Assembly (NCBI RefSeq): GCF_018596315.1
Contig: NZ_JAHEAG010000008.1
Coordinates: 62,001-126,000, forward strand
Direction of reading: 5' to 3'
Origin: Bradyrhizobium sp. SRL28
GTDB taxonomy: Bacteria > Pseudomonadota > Alphaproteobacteria > Rhizobiales > Xanthobacteraceae
Length of the DNA: 64,000 nt
A program made the translations under genes and the position numbers. The notes below the pieces were generated by a model. That model was given only the letters and a program-made list of their open reading frames with translations, did not search any database and was not told the origin of the DNA. Shown one piece after another: positions 23,820 through 33,287 of the stretch (positions are counted from its first letter, which is position 1; each line of letters opens with the position of its first letter).

Positions 23820-24743
23820 CTACTTCAGGACCAGCTTCGACGTGTCGAGCTTGGATTGCAGCATCTTTTGCGTCGACATCACCTCGATCCACCAGGCGAG
23901 TTGCTCGGGCTTCAGCACCGGTTCGGAGCGGTTCGGCGGCGTCGCCTTGACCAGCTCGATCGGCTGCTTGGTGAATTTGGCAATCGAGTTCGATGCCTTT
24001 TCGCGGTCATTGTTGACGATGACGGCGGATTCGGCGAGTGCATCGCGGAATTTCTTGATCGCCGCGGCGTTCTTGTCGGCCCATTCGCGCGACGCCGCAT
24101 AGAAGATGATGGGATCGGTACGCGCCAGTTCGACCGCGTAGCGTGCGCCGACCGAGCCGAGACCGGCATTGGTCATGCGGGTCACGAACGGCTCGGCGGT
24201 CAGCACGGCATCGACGCCGCCCGACTTGATGATGTCGGCCATGGTCGGGAAGGTGACCTCGACGAAGTTGACGCGCTTGGGATCAACGCCCTTCTCCACC
24301 AGCCATTTCACGAACAGCACGTGCAGAAAGGCATTCAGGCCGGGCGCGCCGACCTTCTTGCCGACGAAATCCTTCGGCTCGTTGATCGTGATGCCGTTGC
24401 GGACGAAGGCGGTGATGTTGCCATTTGTCACCGGGCTCATGATGGTTGCGCCGGCAATCGCAACGAGATCGAGGCCGCCATCGACCGCCTGCAGGAACAC
24501 GGTCGAGGTCGGTCCTCCGATCTGGATCGAGTTCGACAGGATCGCCGCCGGGATATTCGAGTTGATGCCGATCGGCGTCATCTCGACCTCGAGCCCGTGC
24601 TTTTTGAAGATGCCTTCGTCGATCGCCACCATGGCGGAGGCGCAGTCCGATGTCGCCGTGCAGCCGACCTGGATCTTGGCTTGCGCAAAGGCGGTGCCGG
24701 TCAGCGCCACGCTGACCGCAAGGGCGGCAAGGACCTTTTTCAC
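23820..24743 (-). CDS. ABC transporter periplasmic binding protein, NMT1/TauA type
   Basis: A 307-residue protein starting at GTG 24743 with GGGGAG before it and a signal peptide (KKVLAALAVSVALTGTAFA). The two-lobed fold shows IQVGCTATSDCASAMVAIDE, INSNIPAAILSNSIQIGGPT and VDAVLTAEPFVTRM. Unlike taurine binders the ligand cannot be read from the sequence. First gene of the operon; the neighbouring hydrolases suggest a cyclic amide, imide or aromatic-derived ligand. Confidence 0.85.
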   Translation of the reverse strand: MKKVLAALAVSVALTGTAFAQAKIQVGCTATSDCASAMVAIDEGIFKKHGLEVEMTPIGINSNIPAAILSNSIQIGGPTSTVFLQAVDGGLDLVAIAGATIMSPVTNGNITAFVRNGITINEPKDFVGKKVGAPGLNAFLHVLFVKWLVEKGVDPKRVNFVEVTFPTMADIIKSGGVDAVLTAEPFVTRMTNAGLGSVGARYAVELARTDPIIFYAASREWADKNAAAIKKFRDALAESAVIVNNDREKASNSIAKFTKQPIELVKATPPNRSEPVLKPEQLAWWIEVMSTQKMLQSKLDTSKLVLK

Positions 24744-24830
24744 GACGATCTCCCCATGACACATTTTTCTGTCTTGTTTATCGATATTTTTTTTGATCAT
24801 ATATTTCATCGAAACACAAGGGGTGATCCA
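24744..24830. promoter_or_regulatory. Divergent promoter region of the transporter and catabolic genes
   Basis: An 87-bp AT-rich gap with a run of eight Ts and TATATT between two divergent starts. It is the natural place for the GntR regulator to bind, but no clean palindrome is visible. Confidence 0.45.
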
Positions 24831-25814
24831 GTGAAACTCGCGACATTCAAATCCGGCGGACAGGAAAAGATCGGAATCGTGCATACGGGCGATACGCTTC
24901 TGTTTGATCTCGCAGCCGCCGCTAGCCGGAACGGAAGCGCCAATCCCGCCTTCGCATCGATGCTGGCATTGATCGATGCCGGAGACGCCGCGCTCGAACG
25001 GGCGGCAAAAATGTTCGACGCGCACGGCAAGGACGAGACGTTGTCGGTAAAGACCGAGACGGCCGAGATACTCGCGCCGGTCCCCGAGCCGCGGCAGATG
25101 CGGGACGGCATGTCGTTCCCGCTGCACATCCTGCAAGCCCCGCGCGGGCAGCTCAAACTCGCCGCGCGCGCCAAGGGCGACATGGCGGAGCTGGCGCGGA
25201 TCGAGGCCGAACCGCTCGGTGAACTGCCGGAGGTCTACCGCAAGCAGCCGATCTACTACATCACCAACCGCTTCAGCGTCCGCGGCACCAACACCACGGT
25301 GAAATGGCCGCGTTACAGCCAGGTGATGGATTACGAACTCGAATTCGGCATCGTCACCAAAAGCAAGGGCGCCAACATCTCCGCCGCCAAGGCCAAAGAC
25401 CACATCTTCGGCTATACGATCTTCAACGACTTTTCCGCGCGCGATGCCCAGCGCATCGAAATGGAAGGGCGGCTGGGGCCGGCGAAAGGCAAGAGTTTTG
25501 ACGGCGGCAACGTGATGGGGCCGTGGATCGTCACGCCGGACGAGATCGGCGATCCCTACAAATTGAAGATGGAAGCGCGCGTCAACGGCGAGACGCGCTC
25601 GCAAGGGGTAAGCGAGGGCATGCTATTCTCGTTCGAGGAGATCATCGCCCATGTCAGCAGGGACGAGACCCTGATGCCCGGCGAGTTCATCGGATCGGGC
25701 ACCGTCGGCAATGGCTGCGGCCTCGAACTCGGCTGGTATCTCGAACATGGCGACAGCATCGAGCTCGAAGTCGAAAAGATCGGCATTTTGAAGAACCGGG
25801 TTGAGCGGCAATAG
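24831..25814 (+). CDS. Fumarylacetoacetate hydrolase family protein
   Basis: A 327-residue protein from GTG 24831. The FAH-fold C-terminal domain has YELEFGIVTKSKG (metal-binding Glu pair), IFNDFSARD, KSFDGGNVMGPWIV (catalytic Lys) and GSGTVGNGCG. The N-terminal 80 residues form the smaller domain seen in the longer family members. Members cleave C-C bonds in 3-oxo acids or hydrate ring-opened products. With the cyclase and amidohydrolase it probably degrades the imported compound. Confidence 0.85.
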   Translation: MKLATFKSGGQEKIGIVHTGDTLLFDLAAAASRNGSANPAFASMLALIDAGDAALERAAKMFDAHGKDETLSVKTETAEILAPVPEPRQMRDGMSFPLHILQAPRGQLKLAARAKGDMAELARIEAEPLGELPEVYRKQPIYYITNRFSVRGTNTTVKWPRYSQVMDYELEFGIVTKSKGANISAAKAKDHIFGYTIFNDFSARDAQRIEMEGRLGPAKGKSFDGGNVMGPWIVTPDEIGDPYKLKMEARVNGETRSQGVSEGMLFSFEEIIAHVSRDETLMPGEFIGSGTVGNGCGLELGWYLEHGDSIELEVEKIGILKNRVERQ

Positions 25815-25861
25815 GCTCTTCCGCCACGCTATCAAACAAGAACATCCAGCGAGGAAACGCC

Positions 25862-26638
25862 ATGGCGCGCAAACTGATCGATATCTCCGTTCCCCTGCAA
25901 AACGACGTGCCGGCCGATCCGCCCGGCAATCATCCGACCATCCAGTATATCGATCACCAGCAGGGCCTGCCGCGGATGCTGCAGTTCTTCGACGGGCTGA
26001 AGGCGGAAGATCTGCCGGACGGCCAGGGGTGGGCGGTCGAGCAGGTATCGCTCTCCACCCACAACGGCACGCATCTGGACGCGCCCTGGCACTTCCATCC
26101 CACCATGAACCGCGGTGAGCGTGCATGGACCATCGACGAGGTGCCGCTGGAATGGTGTTTTCAGCCGGGCGTGAAACTCGACTTCCGGCATTTTCCGGAC
26201 GGCTATGTTGCTACCGCCGCGGATGTCGAAGCTGAACTCAAGCGCATCGGGCATACGCTGTCGCCGCTGGAGATCGTCGTGGTCAACACCAGTGCTGGCG
26301 TCAAGTATGGCCGGCAGGATTACGTCACCTCCGGCTGCGGCATGGGGTACGAGGCGACGATGTATCTATTGGAGCGCGGCGTGCGGCTGACCGGCATCGA
26401 CGGCTGGAGCTGGGACGCGCCGTTCATTTACACCGCGAAGAAATATGCCGAGACCAAGGATGCCAGTTTGATCTGGGAAGGTCACAAGGCCGGCCGCCAC
26501 ATCGGCTATTGCCACATCGAGAAGCTGCACAATCTCGAACAATTGCCGTCGAGCGGATTCATGGTGTCGTGCTTCCCGGTGAAGATCGAGCGCGCTTCCG
26601 CAGGCTGGACCCGGGCGGTCGCCATCCTCGACGGCTGA
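25862..26638 (+). CDS. Cyclase/kynurenine-formamidase family hydrolase
   Basis: A 258-residue protein of the family that opens amide or lactone rings. HNGTHLDAPWHFHP carries the metal-binding HxGTHxDxPxH motif, and GIDGWSWDAPF fits the second conserved block. It could act as arylformamidase, isatin hydrolase or similar; substrate unknown. It follows the FAH gene by 47 bases and is in the same transcript. Confidence 0.82.
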   Translation: MARKLIDISVPLQNDVPADPPGNHPTIQYIDHQQGLPRMLQFFDGLKAEDLPDGQGWAVEQVSLSTHNGTHLDAPWHFHPTMNRGERAWTIDEVPLEWCFQPGVKLDFRHFPDGYVATAADVEAELKRIGHTLSPLEIVVVNTSAGVKYGRQDYVTSGCGMGYEATMYLLERGVRLTGIDGWSWDAPFIYTAKKYAETKDASLIWEGHKAGRHIGYCHIEKLHNLEQLPSSGFMVSCFPVKIERASAGWTRAVAILDG

Positions 26639-26678
26639 AGGTGGCAGGCGACAACAAACAAAAGCAGGGAGAGAACGG

Positions 26679-27776
26679 ATGACGGATTTGCGCGCGCCGC
26701 GCTTGCGGGGATGCTTCTGCTGTGGCCCATCAAGTCCGTCACTCTCCAACCCAAGCCGGCGCGGCTTCGTGCTCGGTGCCGGCGCGCTGGCGTTGACGAC
26801 GGCGGCAGGTATCAGCCGGGCAACGGCACAAACCGCCGACACAAAGCCGTTCCGGATTGACGTCCACCATCATCTGTCGCCGCCGACCTTTGTGACCGCG
26901 TCGAACGACGGCGGCTTCGGCGATCCCCTGATGAAGAACTGGACCATCGAGAAATCGCTCGCTGATATGGACAAGGCCGGCATCGCAACCGCGATGCTGT
27001 CCGTCACCACGCCCGCGGTCAATTTCACCAAGGGCGATCTGGCGCGAAAGCTCTGCCGCGAGTCGAATGAATATGCCGCGAAACTGGTCGCGGATTATCC
27101 CGCGCGGTTCGGCAATTTCGCGATGCTGCCGCTCACCGACACCGAAGGCAGCCTGCGCGAACTGACGTATGCGCTCGACACGCTCAAGGCCGACGGCATC
27201 GCCTTGATGACGAGCTACGGCGACAAGTGGCTCGGCGATCCGCTGTTCCTTCCGATCATGGAAGAACTCAATCGCCGCAAGGCGCTGGTCTACACCCATC
27301 CGACGGCGGCGAATTGCTGTGTGAACCTGGCGCCGACGCAGCCACCCGTCATGATCGAGTTCGGCACCGACACGACACGCACCATCGCCGACATCGTCTT
27401 CTCCGGCAATGCGCGGCGGTTTCCCGACATCCGCTGGATCTTCTCGCATGCGGGCGGGACCATGCCGTTCCTGATCGAGCGCTTCGTCCGTCATCCGCTG
27501 CTGGCGCCAAAGGCCAAGGAGACGGTGCCCGACGGCACGCTCACCGAGTTGAAGCGTTTCTTCTACGACACCGCGCAGACCTCCAACCGCGGTGCGATGT
27601 CGGCGCTGGCGGCAATCATTCCGCCGTCGCAGATCGTGTTCGGGACGGATTTCCCGTACCGCACCGGAATCGATCACGTGAAGGGCTTGCGAGAAGCAGG
27701 TGTGTTCACCGACGAACAGATCGCGGCAATCGAGCGCGGCAATGCGCTCAAGCTGTTACCGCGGCTCGCAAGCTAG
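26679..27776 (+). CDS. Exported amidohydrolase, ACMSD-related
   Basis: A 365-residue TIM-barrel hydrolase with a likely Tat signal (SRRGFVLGAGALALTTAA). Metal motif DVHHHLSPP opens the barrel; FSHAGGTMPFLIERF and FGTDFPY provide further ligands. These features fit amidohydrolase_2 enzymes such as ACMSD and 4-oxalomesaconate-type hydratases. Export would place it in the periplasm, unusual for this group. Third gene of the plus-strand catabolic operon. Confidence 0.8.
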   Translation: MTDLRAPRLRGCFCCGPSSPSLSNPSRRGFVLGAGALALTTAAGISRATAQTADTKPFRIDVHHHLSPPTFVTASNDGGFGDPLMKNWTIEKSLADMDKAGIATAMLSVTTPAVNFTKGDLARKLCRESNEYAAKLVADYPARFGNFAMLPLTDTEGSLRELTYALDTLKADGIALMTSYGDKWLGDPLFLPIMEELNRRKALVYTHPTAANCCVNLAPTQPPVMIEFGTDTTRTIADIVFSGNARRFPDIRWIFSHAGGTMPFLIERFVRHPLLAPKAKETVPDGTLTELKRFFYDTAQTSNRGAMSALAAIIPPSQIVFGTDFPYRTGIDHVKGLREAGVFTDEQIAAIERGNALKLLPRLAS

Positions 27777-27823
27777 TTTGGGGAGCGGGCCGGTCCACCG
27801 GTCACCTCGTGGAGCGATCCGCC

Positions 27824-27856
27824 AAAAGAAAAAGACGCACCGGATGGTCCGGCACG
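27824..27856 (-). terminator. Rho-independent terminator of the Gly-rich protein gene
   Basis: On the minus strand a 9-bp stem (CGTGCCGGA with TCCGGTGCG, two GU pairs) is followed by TCTTTTTCTTTT. Confidence 0.8.
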
Positions 27857-27908
27857 CCTTTGATTTTGTCTCTGATCCCCGCCTTAGGCGACGACGATCG
27901 GGCCTATG

Positions 27909-28214
27909 TCACCACCTGCAGACGCGGACGCCGTAGGGATTCCACCAGCAGCGCGGACCAGGGCGTACATAAACCGGCCCGCCATAGAAGCCTCGGCCTC
28001 GGCCGCCATAGAAGCCACGGCCGCCTCCGCGATAGAAGCCGCGGCCACCGCCGCGAAAGCCACGGCCGCCGCCTCTGCCGCCGCCTCGCCCGCCGCGCGC
28101 CTCAGCCGATGTGGTCGTTCCGCCGACCAGAATGGCAGAGGTGCTGGCCACGTAGACGAACAACAAAGCTAACGCTGCGAGGCAGCGGGTCAGGATATTG
28201 TAGCGTTTAGCCAT
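27909..28214 (-). CDS. Exported Gly/Arg-rich repeat protein
   Basis: A 101-residue protein with a signal peptide ending SAEA-R. The mature part has GGRG and GRGFYGG repeats and ends with PRCWWNPYGVRVCRW, two Cys that may form a disulphide. Such low-complexity proteins are probably surface or periplasmic; no biochemical role known. It is followed by a terminator and stands alone. Confidence 0.7.
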   Translation of the reverse strand: MAKRYNILTRCLAALALLFVYVASTSAILVGGTTTSAEARGGRGGGRGGGRGFRGGGRGFYRGGGRGFYGGRGRGFYGGPVYVRPGPRCWWNPYGVRVCRW

Positions 28215-28550
28215 TCGAGAATCTCCGGGTCACTTCCAGACATCTGGACTTCGGCACTATCTCACTTAGACGTGCGACAAAGCTTTCGGTTCAGATGTGA
28301 AGACAATATTTCTACTAAGGTTCTTGCGGGCTTTCGGGACTTTATTAAGAAGGGCAGGTAAGGTCAAGTTGCAGGCGTTTTGTAGAGGATTCTTGCGTTG
28401 CGTCGTTCATCTTCCTGAATGTTTGCTGAACGCTGATGGTTGTGCGTTGCAGAATTTAGAGAGAAGCTACGGCAAAGCCACGCCAGCATCTTGATGTCGA
28501 CACGATCTCCCTTTTTCAGCGCACGACGACCCCCGCCTTAACGAGTACCC
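28215..28550. other. Gene-free stretch
   Basis: 336 bases of lower GC content between divergent genes. I see no credible gene, repeat or clear promoter pair in it. A plus frame at 28297-28494 is not credible. Confidence 0.45.
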
Positions 28551-30362
28551 ATGCCCAAAAAACACACTTATGTCCTTGGCCTGAACACTTACGACCATGA
28601 TGTCAGCGCCTGCCTGTTGCGCGACGGCGCCATCGCCTTTGCGATCGCCAAGGAGCGGATCACGCGGGCCAAGCACGCATCGGGCTTCTACAAAGAAGTG
28701 ATCGATTATTGCCTCGAGGCCGAGGGCATCACGCTCGATGACGTCGATCTGATCGTGCGCAATTGCTACATCCTGCCGGTCCAGGAAATGGAGGAGCGGC
28801 TGGTCTATTTCGACGCGCCGGGTTTCCTTCCGGATTTCGAGCGGGGCGACGCGGCCAAGCACCCGCTGTATCTGTCGCGTCAGGACAAAGTGGTCACGAT
28901 CTCCCATCACCTCGCGCACGCCTACAGCGCGTTCGCAGTGTCGCCGTTCGAGGATGGCGTCGTGATGATCGTCGATGGCGTCGGCAGCTACCGCTCCGAC
29001 GTCATGGAAGCCTTTCCGGCCAGCGACACGGCGACGCCGCTCGCGCGTGAGTCGGAGAGCTACTACAAGTTCAGCGGCGCGACGCTGGAATGCCTGAAGA
29101 AGGTCTGGATGGAGCCGGATCGCGGCTTCCTCAGCGACGAATTCTACAACATGCCCGGTCTCGGCGCGCTCTACAGCCGCGCCTCGACTTACATTTTCGG
29201 CGACTGGAACAAGTGCGGCGAACTGATGGGTCTGGCACCCTATGGCCGCCGCGACCAGGTCAAGCATCTGCTCGAGCTGAACGACGGCAAGCTGGACGTG
29301 CCGCACTGGACCGCTGACTTCAAGCAGCCTTACGTGTTCGAACCCGGCAGCAACTGGGAAAAGAGCCCTGCGATGCGGCACTGGGAAGATCTCGCCTGGC
29401 GCACGCAGGACGACACCGAGAACGTGTTGCTTGCCCGCGCCCGCTGGCTGCGTGAAACCACTGGTGCAAAGAACCTCTGCATGGCCGGCGGTGTCGCGCT
29501 GAACTGCGTGGCGAACGGGCGGGTCGCCCGCGAAGCGGGTTTTGAGAATGTCTGGATCCAGCCCGCGGCGGGCGACGACGGCATTGCGATCGGCTGCGCC
29601 TATTACGGCTGGCTCGAAATCCTGAAGCAGCGCCGCGACTTCGTGATGGATCATTCCTATGTCGGCAAGCGCTACAGCGATAAGGAAGCCGCCACGGAAT
29701 TGCAGAAATTCCTCGTGCGCATCCAGGTCGATGCCGTCAAGAGCGACAATGTCTGCCGTGACACCGCAAAGCTGCTCGCCGACCAGAAGGTGATCGGTTG
29801 GTTTCAGGACCGGTCGGAGTTCGGACCGCGCGCGCTCGGCAACCGCAGCCTGATCGCGGATCCGCGCAAGCCTGAGATGAAGGACATCCTCAACAGCCGC
29901 GTCAAGCACCGGCAGGCGTTCCGGCCGTTCGCGCCGATCGTGCTGGCCGAGCGCATGAAGGAAATTTTTGAAGGCGACGAAGACTCGCCCTTCATGCTGA
30001 TCGCCAAGCCGGTGCGCCCCGAGTGGCGGGACAAGATTCCGGCGATCGTGCATGTCGATGGCACCGCGCGGGTGCAGACCGTGCGCGAAGAAACCAATCC
30101 GATGCTCTATCGCCTGCTGAAGGAGTTCGAGGCGCTGACCGGTGTTCCCGTGCTGATCAACACCTCATTCAACATCAAGGGCGAGCCGATCGTGGAAACG
30201 CCGCAGGATGCCGTGAACTGCTTTCTGACCACGGGCGTCGATCATCTGGTCATCCACGATACGATCGTGTCGAAGACCACCATGCACAAGGTGGTCGCCC
30301 CGCTGGTCACTATCTACGCCGACGTGCGGACGCTGGTGGCGTCGACAGCGCAGCCGGCCTGA
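28551..30362 (+). CDS. Carbamoyltransferase, NodU/CmcH family
   Basis: A 603-residue protein. The Kae1-like N-terminal domain has LGLNTYDHDVSACLL, SHHLAHAYSAF (metal-binding His pair) and VDGVGSYRSD. The C-terminal domain has FGPRALGNRSLIADPR and ALTGVPVLINTSFNIKGEPI, as in NodU, TobZ and CmcH. It transfers a carbamoyl group from carbamoyl phosphate, through a carbamoyl-AMP intermediate, to a hydroxyl. No nodulation or antibiotic genes are near; the facing OpgC-type gene suggests a surface glycan target. Confidence 0.87.
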   Translation: MPKKHTYVLGLNTYDHDVSACLLRDGAIAFAIAKERITRAKHASGFYKEVIDYCLEAEGITLDDVDLIVRNCYILPVQEMEERLVYFDAPGFLPDFERGDAAKHPLYLSRQDKVVTISHHLAHAYSAFAVSPFEDGVVMIVDGVGSYRSDVMEAFPASDTATPLARESESYYKFSGATLECLKKVWMEPDRGFLSDEFYNMPGLGALYSRASTYIFGDWNKCGELMGLAPYGRRDQVKHLLELNDGKLDVPHWTADFKQPYVFEPGSNWEKSPAMRHWEDLAWRTQDDTENVLLARARWLRETTGAKNLCMAGGVALNCVANGRVAREAGFENVWIQPAAGDDGIAIGCAYYGWLEILKQRRDFVMDHSYVGKRYSDKEAATELQKFLVRIQVDAVKSDNVCRDTAKLLADQKVIGWFQDRSEFGPRALGNRSLIADPRKPEMKDILNSRVKHRQAFRPFAPIVLAERMKEIFEGDEDSPFMLIAKPVRPEWRDKIPAIVHVDGTARVQTVREETNPMLYRLLKEFEALTGVPVLINTSFNIKGEPIVETPQDAVNCFLTTGVDHLVIHDTIVSKTTMHKVVAPLVTIYADVRTLVASTAQPA

Positions 30363-30391
30363 GCGGCTGCCGGAGACCAGCCGGGAGCCGC

Positions 30392-31537
30392 TCAGGCGGC
30401 TTTCGGCGCCGCCGGCTTGAGCGGCTTGTCCTGCCGCTTCGACCAGGAAATGTAGTAGGCGACGACCGTCATGATCGCGATGCCGGTTATGCTGACGAGG
30501 ATCTGCACGAATAGCGAGCCCGAACTCAGCGACAGTTGGAAATGTCCAACAAAGGACAGGAACACGCCGACGCAGAACACGGCAAGCGACTGCTGACCGC
30601 AGACCACCAGGGGATCGAAAATTTTCCACTCCAGGCCCGGCCATTCCTTTGGCACGAAACGGATGACCAGGATCACGATCACTACGAAGTGCAGGAAGCG
30701 ATAGGGCGCAAGGTTGGTCTTGTCGTTCGGATTGAACGTCGAATACAGCCACTGCGGGAACATCTCGCCGAACGTCGGAAACTTGCCGGCCATGGTCATG
30801 ACCAAAGCCAGGATCATGTAGGCGATGCAGAAATACAGTGTGATCGGCGAGTTGATGATGTGCAGATTCTTGCGGGCACCACCGAGCGCGCACCATGCGC
30901 CGAATATGAACAGCACCTGCCAGGCGAACGGATTGAAGTACCAGGTGCCGGTCGGGTAGGCGGGCAGGTTCCAGCCGGTCTGCCGCGACACCAGCCACAG
31001 CGCGATCGCGGCCACCATGGTCCAGTTGGGCTGGCGCAGCATGATCCACAACACCGGCGGAAACAGCCCCATCAGCACGATGTAGAGCGGCAGCACGTCG
31101 AGGTTGACCGGCTTGAACTTCAGGAACAGGCCCTGCCGCAGCGTTTCGGTCGCGTTGTCGATAAGGCCGGCGACGTTGAAGTCGTTGACCAGTTGGGAAT
31201 CGCCAAAACGCAATGCGAGATAGCTGATCGAGGCGATATAGATCACGAACAGGATGATATGGGCGACATAGAGCTGCCAGACGCGCTTGGTCAGCCGCGT
31301 GGCGCCGACGATGAAGCCGCGTTCCAGCATCATCCGGGCATAAACGAAGGAAGCGGTATAGCCGGAAATGAAAACGAACAGGTCGGCGGCGTCGGAAAAC
31401 CCGTAATTGCGGGTGGTGATCCAGTTCACGACGTTGTCTGGAATGTGGTCCAGATAGATCGCCCAGTTTGCGACCCCGCGAAACAGGTCGAGCCGGAGGT
31501 CGCGTCCTTTGTCGGGCAGGGTGGCGTTGATTTTCAT
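30392..31537 (-). CDS. OpgC-type membrane acyltransferase
   Basis: A 381-residue integral membrane protein with about ten helices. RLDLFRGVANWAIYLDHIP at the N-terminus and DLFVFISGYTASFVYARM fit OpgC-domain proteins, which add succinyl or similar groups to osmoregulated periplasmic glucans. The catalytic His-Asp region is visible in YLDH. It converges with the carbamoyltransferase gene with 29 bases between stops. Confidence 0.82.
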   Translation of the reverse strand: MKINATLPDKGRDLRLDLFRGVANWAIYLDHIPDNVVNWITTRNYGFSDAADLFVFISGYTASFVYARMMLERGFIVGATRLTKRVWQLYVAHIILFVIYIASISYLALRFGDSQLVNDFNVAGLIDNATETLRQGLFLKFKPVNLDVLPLYIVLMGLFPPVLWIMLRQPNWTMVAAIALWLVSRQTGWNLPAYPTGTWYFNPFAWQVLFIFGAWCALGGARKNLHIINSPITLYFCIAYMILALVMTMAGKFPTFGEMFPQWLYSTFNPNDKTNLAPYRFLHFVVIVILVIRFVPKEWPGLEWKIFDPLVVCGQQSLAVFCVGVFLSFVGHFQLSLSSGSLFVQILVSITGIAIMTVVAYYISWSKRQDKPLKPAAPKAA

Positions 31538-31768
31538 GGCTGCAGTTTCGCAGTGATGCTTTCGGGAGGATGGCGCCGCAAGACGGGGTTCCGGGCGCCG
31601 GATGGCCCTAGATTGTCACAGTACGGCATAATGACTATACCGGTACGGAAATGGTACATCCGGATTTCTGGAATCACCGATCAAGTTTCCTGAAAGGTGT
31701 CTCTATACTATCCCGGCCGTTTCCACCAACCGCTACCATGTCGCATACGCTTAAGGACCCGACCATCC

Positions 31769-32074
31769 ATGACCGCACGCATTTTTAAGCCCGCCAAAAA
31801 CGCGATGCAATCGGGCAGGGCCATGACCCGGGAATGGCAGCTCGATTACGAGCCCGAGCAGCCCCGGGCGGTCGAGCCGCTGATGGGCTGGACCTCGTCG
31901 GGTGACATGAAGCAGCAGCTCACCCTGCACTTCGACACCAAGGAAGACGCGATCGCCTATTGCGAGCGCAAGGGCATTGCCTACCAGGTGATCGAGCCCA
32001 AGGATTCGGTACGCCGGCCGGCCGCCTACGCCGACAATTTCGCCTTCAAGCGCGTCGAACCCTGGACGCACTAG
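31769..32074 (+). CDS. NADH dehydrogenase accessory subunit, NDUFS4-like
   Basis: A 101-residue protein of the ETC complex I subunit family: FKPAKNAMQSG, WQLDYEP, LMGWTSSGDMKQQLTLHFDT and KEDAIAYCERKGIAYQV. It is restricted to alphaproteobacteria and mitochondria, which supports the taxonomic reading. The ATG at 31769 gives the usual length. It is not near other nuo genes. Confidence 0.9.
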   Translation: MTARIFKPAKNAMQSGRAMTREWQLDYEPEQPRAVEPLMGWTSSGDMKQQLTLHFDTKEDAIAYCERKGIAYQVIEPKDSVRRPAAYADNFAFKRVEPWTH

Positions 32075-32104
32075 GCTGAACGAAGCCGGGAGTCCGGACG
32101 AGGA

Positions 32105-32602
32105 CTACTGTGCCGGATCGGATGCCGCTGGATAGTTGGGAATCGGCAGCGGCGCGTCCTTCGCGACGCCAAGCACCGGGAAGGTCCTGATGTTGCGCAC
32201 TTCAGGCATCGCGGAAAACTGCAGAAGCTGCTGGTGCATGCCCTCGACGTTTCGCGCCACGCATTTGAGCAGATAGTCGGCGTCGCCCGAAATCCGCCAG
32301 GACTGCAGGACGAGCGGCACCGCCGCGATCGATTTTTCGAACGCCTGCAGCGGAGCCTGGGCCTGGCTCTGCAACTGGATCAGGACAAAGGAAATCACCT
32401 CGTAGCCCAGGAGCGTTTCGTCGAGTGTGGCTCTGACGGCGCTGACATAGCCGCGCTCGCGAAGTGCGCGAACGCGCCGCCGGCACGGAGGCTCCGAGAG
32501 GCCGACCCGCTCAGCCAGTTCGTTGTTGCGGATACGTCCATCCCTTTGCAGCTCGGACAGTATCTTCAGGTCGATGTCGTCGAGGGGTTGGCGTTCCGTC
32601 AT
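32105..32602 (-). CDS. Lrp/AsnC-family regulator
   Basis: A 165-residue regulator. The helix-turn-helix (NELAERVGLSEPPCRRRVRA) and the RAM ligand domain (GDADYLLKCVARNVEGM) are complete. Family members sense amino acids. Position beside the leucine-degradation genes is suggestive but the transcription unit is separate; the TetR gene begins 17 bases upstream on the same strand. Confidence 0.88.
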   Translation of the reverse strand: MTERQPLDDIDLKILSELQRDGRIRNNELAERVGLSEPPCRRRVRALRERGYVSAVRATLDETLLGYEVISFVLIQLQSQAQAPLQAFEKSIAAVPLVLQSWRISGDADYLLKCVARNVEGMHQQLLQFSAMPEVRNIRTFPVLGVAKDAPLPIPNYPAASDPAQ

Positions 32603-32618
32603 GGACTCCTCTTGGGCA

Positions 32619-33287
32619 TCATCGGCGCTCCAGCCTGGCAGGCGCGGTGACGTCAGGGGAGGGCGCGCGTTTGGCTCGGGCCGGGTCAGGTGCCGCGCCG
32701 GGGGCGACGCTCGATAGCACCAGCTTTTCGTGGGCGGCGACGATGGCGTCCTTGGTGAGCCGCCCGCCGGGCCGGTACCAGGTGGTGAGGCCGGTCAACA
32801 AGGCCAGGATCGCAAATGTCGCCACTTGGACGTCTACGACCTCGAACTCGCCTTCGGCGACGCCCTCGCTGAGTATTTCCGCCAGCCGCTGCTCATAGGC
32901 GCCGCGCAGTGCCACGATCTCTTCGTAATTTTTCGGCTCCAGGCTTCGCAGCTCGGAATTGGCGATGAAGACCTCGCGCTTCCTGGTCATGTGATAGGTG
33001 ACGTGAAAGGCTGTGAAGGCGCGGAGCTTGTCGACCGGCCGCTGTTTTCCCTGCAGGGCGCGATCGAGTTGGCGAAGCAATTCGTTGATGTGGTCCCGCA
33101 CCAGCTCGAACAGCAATTCCTGCTTGGTCGAGATGTGGTTGTAGAGCGATCCTGACTGGATCCCGACCTCGGCGGCGAGCTGGCGCAGGCTCATGGCCGC
33201 GTAGCCGTGCTCGAAGATCAGGCGCAGCCCGGCTTTGCGGATCGCCTCCATCGTCTTGGGGCCGTGAGAACCGATCGTTCGCGCCAT
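32619..33287 (-). CDS. TetR-family regulator, likely of the liu operon
   Basis: A 222-residue protein from ATG 33287. The N-terminal helix-turn-helix is MSLRQLAAEVGIQSGSLYNH, followed by a helical ligand domain. It is divergent from liuA, and TetR proteins (LiuQ type) control branched-chain acid catabolism in some proteobacteria. Acyl-CoA sensing is inferred. The C-terminal 30 residues are Pro/Ala-rich and outside the domain. Confidence 0.82.
   Translation of the reverse strand: MARTIGSHGPKTMEAIRKAGLRLIFEHGYAAMSLRQLAAEVGIQSGSLYNHISTKQELLFELVRDHINELLRQLDRALQGKQRPVDKLRAFTAFHVTYHMTRKREVFIANSELRSLEPKNYEEIVALRGAYEQRLAEILSEGVAEGEFEVVDVQVATFAILALLTGLTTWYRPGGRLTKDAIVAAHEKLVLSSVAPGAAPDPARAKRAPSPDVTAPARLERR

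Noticed and set aside
23820..25604. A 594-residue minus frame covering the binding protein and more
   Set aside because: Only the part from GTG 24743 has a signal peptide and family match; the upstream half is the shadow of the FAH gene.
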